The notes below the pieces were generated by a model that was not told the DNA's origin, made no database searches, and saw nothing but the letters and a program-made list of their open reading frames with translations. Positions 23,295 through 30,847 of a stretch of 37,607 nucleotides of DNA are shown here, one piece after another. Made by a program: the position numbers and the translations under genes. Each line of letters begins with the position of its first letter. Within the stretch, counting starts at the first letter, position 1. Source of the stretch: Planctomycetota bacterium (lineage in GTDB: Bacteria > Planctomycetota > JACOTG01); contig JACOTG010000029.1 in the NCBI GenBank assembly GCA_016178505.1, forward strand, positions 1 to 37,607, given 5' to 3'.

Positions 23295-26018
23295 ATGAAG
23301 AGCCAGAAGGTCTGGATCATCGCGCTTTCCGTCGCCTTGATTGCGGCGGTCGCGGTGGCATTTACTTATCTCGGCAAAGAGCTGTATCGGGTCATTTCCG
23401 GTCCGAACGCCGCGACTGCGGTGACGCCGCCAGGGTCGACCGGATCAAAATCGCCGACGGAGGCCGGGAAAAAGCCGGCGCCGCCCGAGAAGGGTGAGGG
23501 GCGGGTCATCGGGATCGTCTTCGATTCGGACGGAAAGCCGCTCCAAGGCGCCAACGTCGACTTGCTGCGCCGCGAGGGCGTTGCCGAACCCGTGGCAACC
23601 ACGACGACCGACGTGGGCGGCGCCTTCACATTCGAGAAACTCGGCGGCGGCGGATACTCGATCCGAACGCGCGCGAAGGGGTTCGTGTCGAGGACGGAGC
23701 GAAACGTCAAGTTCAACGACTCGATGCAGATTCGGCTCTTCCGTGGTGGGACCGTGCTCGGGCGGGTGACATCGGCCGACGACGGGAAACCGCTGAGTGG
23801 CGCGACCGTGACGGGGATGTCTCAGCTCGGCGAGAACTCCAGGTGGGAAGAGTCGATCGAGACGGGAGCGGACGGGGCCTACCGCTTCGAGGCGACGCCG
23901 GAAAAGATCCTCCTGCAAGTCAAGGCATTCGGATATCAGAGCGCGAGCCTACACGACGTCCAAGTCACCGCAGGGAAGGAAATCACGCAGAACATTCCGC
24001 TTTCGACGGGGCTATCCGTGCACGGTCGAATTCTCGATGCGATCACCAAGGCACCCGTGCCAGGAGCGAAGGTCAGCTACGGCATGGGGTTTCTCAGCAA
24101 CTCCAGCGAAGTGGAAACGGCGGCAAACGGGGAGTTCACGATCGGCGGAATGCCGAGCGGCCGGCAGATGCTCATGGTCTCCGCGCCGGGTTACACCGCG
24201 CTCCGGCAAGAAGTCACGCTCGCGGGCGACCGGAAGATGGAGGAAATCGTACTCGAGCTCTCGCGCGGCTCCGTCGTGTCCGGGACGGTTTTCGGTCCCG
24301 ATGGCGCGCCCGTCGCCGGCGCCCGGATCTTCTCGGAGGAGAACGCATTTCTATTTTCCAAACGATCTCAGCCGGTCGCAACGACGGACGCCCAGGGGAA
24401 GTTCAGCGTCACGGGCCTCGATCCGGGCAAGACGTTTCGCCTCGTCGCACAGGCGGCGAACTACCCGGAAGCCACGAGCGACGAGATCACGACCAAGGCC
24501 GGCGAAGAGATCAAGGACGTCACGTTACGGTTCGAGAAAGGGGGCGAACTCGCGGGAACGGTGCGCGACCCCGACGGAAAGCCCGTCGCAGGAGCGATGA
24601 TCACCGTGAAGGAGAAACCAGAGGACGCCAACGCCAACTCGAATCCAAATCCGAACCCAAACGAGCCTGACGAGCTGTTCAACGCGAAGCACGTCACCGC
24701 CGGCCGACAGCTCGGAAACGCGACGACGGATGGCGACGGACGGTTTGCGATCGGTGGGCTCATCTCCGGCCCCAAGATCGTCGAGGTCAAAGCCGATGGC
24801 TTCCTCCTGGCACGAAACGAAAGCGTCGCAGTCGAGGCCGGGAAGAAAACCGACAACGTCGACTTCACGCTCGATAGGGGCAAGACGATCGCGGGTCATG
24901 TGACCGATTCGACGGGCGCGGCCGTTGGCGGCGTGCGCGTGAGCGGATCGTCTCCCGGAGCGGCCAACGGCATGGCGTCCTACGGCACGACGACGACCGA
25001 TGCCGAAGGCAAATATCGCATCGAGAAGCTGCAGCCCGGAAAGTTCATGCTCACGGCGGCGAAGCAGGGCTACAGCGCCGACCGGAAGCGTGAGATCGAT
25101 GCCGGTTCCGAAAGCGTCGACTTCGTGCTGCGGAGGAATGGCAGCATCTCGGGCACCGTGACGTTTCCGAGCGCAGCGGGGCCGCGAAACTTCACGGTGA
25201 CGGCGCGAGGCGTCGTCGATCCTTCCAACCCCGACGAGCCCGGCCGCTCGAAAAGCCGATCGTTTACCGCGGAAGACGGCCGATTCAAGCTCGATGACGT
25301 TCCGGCCGGCGTCTATTCGGTCCAGGTGAATTCGAAGAACTTCGCCCCGGCATCGGTCGACAACGTCGCCGTCACCGAGGGTCAAGAGACGTCAGGGATA
25401 CAGATCACCATCCACGAGGGCGGCACCATCGACGGGTTCGTGCAGGATCGCGCCGGAACGGGAATCGCCCGCGCCTCGGTATCGTCGCAACCGATGTTCG
25501 AGGACCCGGCATCGACTCTCGGGCAAGCGGGTCCTTCGGTCATCACCGACAAGACCGGCTACTACAAGATCTCGGGCTTGCCGGAAGGGCAGTACGAGGT
25601 GTTTGCCACGGCTCCAAAGTACACGCTCGGTGCGACGCAGCAGGTGGTGGCATCCGAGGGAAAGCCCGCTCGAGCGAATTTCACCTTGGCGACGGGAGCC
25701 TCGCTGACGGTCGTCGTTCTCAGTCCTTCCGGCGAGGCGATCCCGGGGGCGAAGGTCGAGGTGACCGATGAAAAGGGGAAACCGGCGTATCCGCCGCGCA
25801 TCGCGTACGCGCTGGTTCGGTACCAGAAGAACCCGAAGGTACTGCAGAGTTTCATGGAGAAGTTCAACCTCACCGACCCAAACGGCCGCGTCCCTCTCGA
25901 GAACATTCCGGAGGGCAACTACAAGATCACGGTCACGAAGGACGGTGCGGCGACGACGACATCCATCAAACTCGTCGATGGCGAAAACAAAGAAGAGACG
26001 ATCAGCTTGAAGGCGTGA
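23295..26018 (+). CDS. Exported protein with nine carboxypeptidase-regulatory-like repeats
   Basis: Predicted 907-residue protein. The ATG at 23295 is 6 nt after GGAGGA. Residues 1-36 contain a hydrophobic segment (VWIIALSVALIAAVAVAFTYL) that can be a signal anchor, then a Pro/Lys/Thr-rich spacer. The remainder is about nine beta-sandwich units of 75-95 residues with the signature G-x-V-x-D-x-x-G-K-P-x-x-G-A-x-V: GRVIGIVFDSDGKPLQGANV, GTVLGRVTSADDGKPLSGAT, SVVSGTVFGPDGAPVAGARI, GELAGTVRDPDGKPVAGAMI and others. Unit five has an Asn-Pro insert (NANSNPNPNPNEPDE). No enzyme domain is visible. A surface or periplasmic scaffold, perhaps carbohydrate- or ligand-binding, is the general expectation for such arrays; the ligand is unknown. 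The gene stands alone. Confidence 0.8.
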   Translation: MKSQKVWIIALSVALIAAVAVAFTYLGKELYRVISGPNAATAVTPPGSTGSKSPTEAGKKPAPPEKGEGRVIGIVFDSDGKPLQGANVDLLRREGVAEPVATTTTDVGGAFTFEKLGGGGYSIRTRAKGFVSRTERNVKFNDSMQIRLFRGGTVLGRVTSADDGKPLSGATVTGMSQLGENSRWEESIETGADGAYRFEATPEKILLQVKAFGYQSASLHDVQVTAGKEITQNIPLSTGLSVHGRILDAITKAPVPGAKVSYGMGFLSNSSEVETAANGEFTIGGMPSGRQMLMVSAPGYTALRQEVTLAGDRKMEEIVLELSRGSVVSGTVFGPDGAPVAGARIFSEENAFLFSKRSQPVATTDAQGKFSVTGLDPGKTFRLVAQAANYPEATSDEITTKAGEEIKDVTLRFEKGGELAGTVRDPDGKPVAGAMITVKEKPEDANANSNPNPNPNEPDELFNAKHVTAGRQLGNATTDGDGRFAIGGLISGPKIVEVKADGFLLARNESVAVEAGKKTDNVDFTLDRGKTIAGHVTDSTGAAVGGVRVSGSSPGAANGMASYGTTTTDAEGKYRIEKLQPGKFMLTAAKQGYSADRKREIDAGSESVDFVLRRNGSISGTVTFPSAAGPRNFTVTARGVVDPSNPDEPGRSKSRSFTAEDGRFKLDDVPAGVYSVQVNSKNFAPASVDNVAVTEGQETSGIQITIHEGGTIDGFVQDRAGTGIARASVSSQPMFEDPASTLGQAGPSVITDKTGYYKISGLPEGQYEVFATAPKYTLGATQQVVASEGKPARANFTLATGASLTVVVLSPSGEAIPGAKVEVTDEKGKPAYPPRIAYALVRYQKNPKVLQSFMEKFNLTDPNGRVPLENIPEGNYKITVTKDGAATTTSIKLVDGENKEETISLKA

Positions 26019-26299
26019 GCGGGCGCCAGCGAGTGGACAGCTTGTGGATGAGCCGTGGAGAAACGTCGAGGAATCACCGCTCCAGCGATCGCGGAGTCGA
26101 GGTTTTTCAACATCGCCAATGCTCGGCTGGATCATCGGTTAGCGGAGCGCACGCCGCGTCGGTCGAATCGACGTTTCACGGCGTCGACACGCCGGCATCG
26201 TTACGCCCGCGGTCGCCGCGCGTCTCGCGGTCGAAATGTGGTGGTTAACCGGATGGAGAGTGAGGCGTTGCAGCGGCGACAATCGGTGTGAATTTGCTG

Positions 26300-26329
26300 T
26301 TGACATTCAGGTCCGGCTTTTGCCATCTT
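26300..26329 (+). promoter_or_regulatory. Candidate promoter for the small RNA
   Basis: TTGACA (26300-26305, perfect), 18-bp spacer, then CATCTT (26324-26329), weak on its own but preceded by the extended -10 TG (26321-26322). The predicted start, near 26336, falls at the first base of the RNA's 5' stem arm. Confidence 0.45.
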
Positions 26330-26335
26330 ACCCGC

Positions 26336-26416
26336 TAATAACAAAGAACTTTGGGTACAGAGAAAAGTTCCCTCCCCAACCGCCCTCTCTTTACTCGAGT
26401 TCTTTGTTATTTTTTT
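26336..26416 (+). ncRNA. Candidate small RNA of about 80 nt with intrinsic terminator
   Basis: Bases 26337-26350 (AATAACAAAGAACT) and 26398-26411 (AGTTCTTTGTTATT) form a perfect 14-bp inverted repeat. The second arm runs straight into seven T (26410-26416). The enclosed 47 nt contain CCCTCCCC (26369-26377 region), complementary to a Shine-Dalgarno core, and a smaller hairpin GAACTTT / AAAGTTC (26346-26352 / 26364-26370) that excludes the long stem. The patch is far AT-richer than its surroundings. No gene follows on this strand, so a leader or attenuator is unlikely. A plain terminator for the gene ending at 26018 is the main alternative. The rest of the gap, 26019-26299 and 26417-26721, shows no gene I can support. 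Confidence 0.5.
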
Positions 26417-26721
26417 GACTTCGACCGCACCGCGAAATCGTCCTGATTTCGAACATCCCGCCAACGTCTCGCCCGCGTTCGTCTTCCCGTTTCCGTACCC
26501 GAGCGGCGACGGACTGAACTGCCTCTGTCCCCGGCGCGAGGCTGCCCGGCGTTCGTGGCGTGTTCTCGCGGTGGGTCGCGTGTCGAGGACGGGCCTAGGA
26601 CGGAACCGCGGTGTCCGCGGACCGTTGGCGGGGCCGCGGGGCGTGGAGTGGAGGGGCCGACACCAACCGGACGCGGCTGCGATCCGATCCGGCGGTCGCG
26701 GGGCGCGGGACTGCGGGGTTC

Positions 26722-28149
26722 TTAGCGGCGTCGATCGTCGTCGCGATGCGAGGAGCGAGGCGGCGTCCTTGGGTGCTCGACCCGACCTCGTGCACGGCTT
26801 CGTAGATCCGGCGGCATGTGCGCGTCGTTCAAGAGTTCGTTGAGCGCGCTCAGAGCGGATTCACTCGGCAGTGCACCCAGGCTGTCGATCGCTGCCACAC
26901 GCTCGTCGTGGTCCGAACTCGAACGAGCGATCGTATTGAGGAAATCGACGATCCCCGGCGCTCCCGGCGTGCCGGCTAGGATTTGGATGATTTCGATCCG
27001 CAGCCGCGGGTCCTGGACCGGATTCGGCCCCAACGCCAAAGCCATCACTTCCCTGAAAAAGGGATCGGAATCCGACGAGTTCAACGCGATCTGAACCAAT
27101 CCTCGCGCGGCGGCCGTCCTCACTTCATGGTCCTCGTCCGCGCCCCACATCATCGACTTGAGGAGCTCGTGCGTGGCCAGGCTGTCGTCTGCATTCAGAG
27201 CGAGGCCCTCCGCGAGAGCGCGACGGAGACTCACGTTCGATTGGGAGTCACCCTTTGCGAGCTCGTCGCGGAAGTACGAGGCCGTGACGTCCGTGTGGAT
27301 CTTCGCGAGCATCCCCAAGAGGGCGACCCGGTCGTCGTTATCCACGTTTGGCCGATTCAGCATGTCCGTCAGCCGAGTCGCGAGCTGACCGCTGAGGGTG
27401 GCGACCTCGTTGAATGCGTTTCCGATCTCCTGCGCGATCGTCATCGCCTTCGTCAGGTCATCCTGATCGAGTGCATCCAACAGGGTTTGCATTTGAGCCT
27501 GAACGCGATCGAGCCTGGCTATGGCAGGGGAGATGTCGATCTCACCAGGTTTCCTCGCGCCATCGTCGTTGGGATCGTTCCGGGAAACGTTCGACGACGC
27601 CAAGAGGCGCTCGGGAGTGCCTTCGCTGATGAGGGGCTTCGCCTGACCCTCGTTTCCGGACCGAACGGTGCGTTCCGCCCGTCTGGCGGCAACATCGCCA
27701 CGAGCTTCCGCGCCACGCTCCAGTTCATGGATCTTGGATTGCTGATCGGCGACGAGTCCCTTCCAACGTTGAAGCTCGGCGTTCGAGGGCGGTGCGAAGA
27801 GCTGGTACGCGCAGAACGCGATCACTGCCGCGGCGGCGGGAATCGTGAACGCGGCAGCGTACTTCCAGGAAGCCGATCGGCTCGCCGGCTCCTCGGTCGG
27901 CGCGATTTCACGATGGGGTTCTTCGTGCTCGGTGATGAGAGCGATGGTGCGCTGAATGAACTCGGCCTTCTTCGGCCGGAAGAACCGAAGCACTCGTCGA
28001 ATGCGGAACGCATCTTCCTCGCAAGCCCGGGCGTAGGCCCGGCAGTTCTCGCATCCCTTCAAGTGTTCCAGCAGCACTTCGCGCTCTTCGAACGCGAGTT
28101 CGTTGTCGATTCGCCGCGACACCAGGTCCAATGCTTGATTACATCTCAT
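26722..28149 (-). CDS. Membrane anti-sigma-like protein with zinc finger, coiled coil and HEAT-like C-terminus
   Basis: Predicted 475-residue protein. The N-terminus carries a ZAS-type anti-sigma zinc finger (HLKGCENC near residues 29-36, with Cys3). A single membrane span follows around residues 94-117 (YAAAFTIPAAAAVIAFCAYQLF), then a charged coiled-coil-like region (ELQRWKGLVADQQSKIHELE). The long C-terminal part is helical with HEAT-like units (RTAARGLVQIAL, RVAAIDSLGAL). Its ATG overlaps the sigma-factor stop (ATGA), the usual coupling of sigma and anti-sigma. It would hold the sigma factor at the inner membrane. The last 20 or so residues (after DLR) look frame-shifted: the adjacent frame from about 26810 to a stop at 26595 continues more naturally (RIYEAVHEVG) and has higher third-position GC. 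Confidence 0.78.
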   Translation of the reverse strand: MRCNQALDLVSRRIDNELAFEEREVLLEHLKGCENCRAYARACEEDAFRIRRVLRFFRPKKAEFIQRTIALITEHEEPHREIAPTEEPASRSASWKYAAAFTIPAAAAVIAFCAYQLFAPPSNAELQRWKGLVADQQSKIHELERGAEARGDVAARRAERTVRSGNEGQAKPLISEGTPERLLASSNVSRNDPNDDGARKPGEIDISPAIARLDRVQAQMQTLLDALDQDDLTKAMTIAQEIGNAFNEVATLSGQLATRLTDMLNRPNVDNDDRVALLGMLAKIHTDVTASYFRDELAKGDSQSNVSLRRALAEGLALNADDSLATHELLKSMMWGADEDHEVRTAAARGLVQIALNSSDSDPFFREVMALALGPNPVQDPRLRIEIIQILAGTPGAPGIVDFLNTIARSSSDHDERVAAIDSLGALPSESALSALNELLNDAHMPPDLRSRARGRVEHPRTPPRSSHRDDDRRR

Positions 28150-28697
28150 GGCTCGTATCCTGAACGGCTCCTCTCGATCTTCTCCCGCAACATTCTCCGC
28201 GCCTTGATCAACCGAATGTTGATCGCCGACTCGGAGATCTCCAATAGTCTCGCGATTTCGCGGTACGAGTAATCTTCGATGTACCGCAAGTGAATGACCT
28301 CACGGTAGATCACCGGCAGCGACTGGATCAGCTCCAACACTTCCGTTTCGTCGTCCGATTGCCCGCTCGAACGGCTCGGGCGCTCGGCAATCGTCGAACT
28401 TTCGTTCACTTCGTCGAGCGGAAGTGAATCGGCCTTCTGGCGTCGAAGCCAGTTCAAGCACGTCCGCTTCGTGAGTCCGTAGAGCCAACTACCGAACTTC
28501 GCTGGCTCCTTCAGGTTGCCTAGCGACCGGTAGGTGTGGAGGAACACCTCTTGCGCGACGTCCTCCGCGTGCTCCGTACGTCCAAGATGGCTGTAAATCA
28601 GCGCAAACACGGCACCTGTATACCGACCGAGGAGCTCACGAAAGGCCTCAGTGTCTCCTCTAAGGGTGCGACGCACGAGCGTCGCGTCAGCGTCCAT
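28146..28697 (-). CDS. ECF-type RNA polymerase sigma factor
   Basis: Predicted 183-residue sigma-70-family ECF factor. Region 2 is seen as DTEAFRELLGRYTGAVFALI, with the DVAQEVFLHTYRSL block and FGSWLYGLTKRTCLNWLRR. Region 4 is LPVIYREVIHLRYIEDYSYR, then EIARLLEISESAINIRLIKA, the helix-turn-helix. The start MDADATLVRR at 28697 matches the family; GGAG sits almost against it, so spacing is poor, and the frame is open upstream to 28835 without family similarity. It is translationally coupled to a membrane anti-sigma gene and divergent from a histidine kinase. It would direct RNA polymerase to an extracytoplasmic regulon when released. Target promoters are unknown. Confidence 0.92.
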   Translation of the reverse strand: MDADATLVRRTLRGDTEAFRELLGRYTGAVFALIYSHLGRTEHAEDVAQEVFLHTYRSLGNLKEPAKFGSWLYGLTKRTCLNWLRRQKADSLPLDEVNESSTIAERPSRSSGQSDDETEVLELIQSLPVIYREVIHLRYIEDYSYREIARLLEISESAINIRLIKARRMLREKIERSRSGYEP

Positions 28698-28854
28698 CTC
28701 CGGTGCCCCTGTTGTGGCGCAATGATCTACGAGACCCCCTATAGTGGTCCGATGGAGGAGAAATGTTAAGTTTTTTTTGCGTTCACACTTGGAACGGACG
28801 ACGATGCCCGCTTCGATCGCTCTACCGTGATCCAATCAACCGCGGAGTAAGGGC

Positions 28855-30801
28855 GTGCGACTGCAGACGATCTTCTCGAAGTTCGCGCTCGTGTTGCTCG
28901 CCGTCGGAATCCTTCCGTTGGTGATGATCGCGGTCTTCGCCTACTTCCAGGCGAAGTCTCGGATGACCGAGGAGGTCGTAACCTACTTCCTCGAAAAGAG
29001 CGCCGCCGACACCGCGGACAAGATCGACCTCACGCTCTTGGAACGCGACAAGGACATCCGGTCGTGGGTGAACCTCCGAGAAGTCTCACGGGCACTCACT
29101 TCACCGGAGCGATCTCTCGAGCGACGCGAGACCGAACTGCTCCTGGACGACCTCGTGCGGATCAAAGAGGTCTACGACCTCCTCGTCGTCGCCGACGCCG
29201 CGGGGCGCATCGCGTTCACCAACACGCGCGACCGAAACGGTCGGTCACTGGATCCCGATCGCCTCTCACGCGTGCGAGGCCGGGACGTCTCGGGGGAACA
29301 CTGGTTCCAAGAAGCCCGGGCGAGCCACTTCGCCAAGGAAGACTGGCACCGATCGTCGTTGGTCGAATCGGTCTACGACTACGACGGGAAAGACCTTTGC
29401 TTTCGATACAACGTCGGGTTTGCCGGACCGATCTTCGATCTGGAGACGGGAGAGTTCCTCGGCGCCTGGTACAACGTGATGAACTGGAGCTACATCCAGA
29501 TTTCGATCCTCGACCAGGTGGCGAAGTACTTCGAACAGCTCGGTCCTTACCGCTCCGGCTACGCGTATCTGTGGAAGTCCGACGCCAACACCGTCATCGG
29601 CCACAAGCTTCGAGACGCCACTCTTCCTCTCGCTCAAGGCAACAACTACGAATCGCGAGTCGTCGAGGACCACCACCTTCCGGGGCTCCACGACGCCGCG
29701 GCGAGCGCTCGCTTCGGTGGAACGGCATCGTGGCGATACGAGTATCCGCCCGGGCGCGAGAAGATCTCCGGGCTTGCCGTCACGCTCGACTCGAACCACG
29801 AAGGATTCGGCTGGTTCGTCGGCGTCGGAATCGACGGTGAAGAGATCTTCGGGCGCGTCAACGAACTTCGCAACGTGCTCGTGATCGCGACGACCCTGGC
29901 CGCGCTCGCGATCATCTTCGCTGCGTATGCGCTGTCGCATCGAATCACGGAACCGCTCCGACGGCTCAGCGGCGCGACCAGCGAAGTGGCACGAGGCAAT
30001 CTGGGAGCGCGCGTCCAAGTCCAAACGCAAGACGAAATCGGAGCGCTCGCCACGTCGTTCAATCGAATGGCCGAAGACCTCGAAGGCAACCGCGAGAAGC
30101 TGATCCGCGCGCAAAAAGACGTGGCGTGGCGGGAGATGGCCGCGCAGGTCGCGCACGAGATCAAGAACCCGCTCACGCCGATGAAGCTCGCGACCCAGCA
30201 CCTCCTTCAAACCTACAAGGACGGTTCGCCGCAGTTCGCCGACGTGATGACCCGCTCGACCTCGACGATCATCGAGCAGATCGACTCGCTCCAAAAGATC
30301 GCGACCGAGTTCGGCGACTTCGCGCGTCTCCCGAAGCGTGACCTGAAGCCGATCGACGTGAACGAAGTCCTGCGGGACAGCCTTGCGCTCTACGCGGCGG
30401 ACGCGGCCCCGAACCTGCGCGTCGTCACCGAGCTCGACGCGAGCCTGCCGCGCGTGCGCGCGGACTGGGATGCGCTTCGGCGAGTGTTCATCAACCTCGT
30501 CAATAACGCGCTGCAGGCGATGCCGAACGGCGGCACGTTGCACGTGACGTCGCGGCTCGGAAAGATCGCGGACGTCGCGGCCGTCGAGGCTCGAGTGATC
30601 GACACGGGCGCGGGAATGTCGCCCGAAGTGTTCGCCCGGATCTTCCAGCCGTACTTTTCGACGAAGAGTCGAGGAACCGGACTTGGCCTCGCGATCTGCA
30701 AGCGAGCGATCGACGAGATGAACGGCGAGATCGTCGTGCAAAGCGAGGCAGGCAAGGGAACTGAGGTGATCGTGCGGCTTCCCTCGATCTCGAATCACTG
30801 A
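28855..30801 (+). CDS. Sensor histidine kinase (double-Cache-like sensor, HAMP, HisKA, HATPase)
   Basis: Predicted 648-residue inner-membrane sensor kinase. GTG start at 28855 with GGAG upstream. The first membrane span is about residues 7-30; a large periplasmic sensor (about 31-340) resembles a Cache-type domain (YDLLVVADAAGRIAFTNTRD). The second span is about 341-362, followed by HAMP. The phospho-acceptor is His434 in VAHEIKNPLTPM. The ATPase boxes follow: NLVNNALQAMP (N), DTGAGMSP (G1), FQPYFSTKSRGTGLGLAI (F and G2). The HEIKNPLTP form and domain order resemble NtrY-type kinases. No response regulator is in the window, so it is an orphan here. It is divergent from the ECF sigma gene, 157 bp away. 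A gap patch with eight T at about 28767-28776 shows no clear promoter. Confidence 0.9.
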   Translation: MRLQTIFSKFALVLLAVGILPLVMIAVFAYFQAKSRMTEEVVTYFLEKSAADTADKIDLTLLERDKDIRSWVNLREVSRALTSPERSLERRETELLLDDLVRIKEVYDLLVVADAAGRIAFTNTRDRNGRSLDPDRLSRVRGRDVSGEHWFQEARASHFAKEDWHRSSLVESVYDYDGKDLCFRYNVGFAGPIFDLETGEFLGAWYNVMNWSYIQISILDQVAKYFEQLGPYRSGYAYLWKSDANTVIGHKLRDATLPLAQGNNYESRVVEDHHLPGLHDAAASARFGGTASWRYEYPPGREKISGLAVTLDSNHEGFGWFVGVGIDGEEIFGRVNELRNVLVIATTLAALAIIFAAYALSHRITEPLRRLSGATSEVARGNLGARVQVQTQDEIGALATSFNRMAEDLEGNREKLIRAQKDVAWREMAAQVAHEIKNPLTPMKLATQHLLQTYKDGSPQFADVMTRSTSTIIEQIDSLQKIATEFGDFARLPKRDLKPIDVNEVLRDSLALYAADAAPNLRVVTELDASLPRVRADWDALRRVFINLVNNALQAMPNGGTLHVTSRLGKIADVAAVEARVIDTGAGMSPEVFARIFQPYFSTKSRGTGLGLAICKRAIDEMNGEIVVQSEAGKGTEVIVRLPSISNH

Positions 30802-30820
30802 CTCACCGACTCAGCGCCGC

Positions 30821-30847
30821 AACCACTCAACCACTCAACCACTCAAC
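30821..30847. repeat. 8-bp tandem repeat, 3.4 copies
   Basis: AACCACTC occurs three times in a row (30821-30844) plus AAC. The repeat lies between two convergent genes and covers the stop codon (30843-30845) of the minus-strand sulfatase-like gene. Such a repeat could slip and alter the last residues, but only the stop region is involved. Confidence 0.85.

Noticed and set aside
26055-26291. Open frame of 78 strongly basic residues on the plus strand in the 0.7 kb gap
   Set aside because: No ribosome site, no family resemblance, mixed third-position base use, and Arg runs typical of chance frames in GC-rich DNA.
26415-26843. 142-residue plus-strand frame
   Set aside because: Overlaps the 3' end of the anti-sigma gene on the other strand and has Arg/Gly-rich shadow composition.
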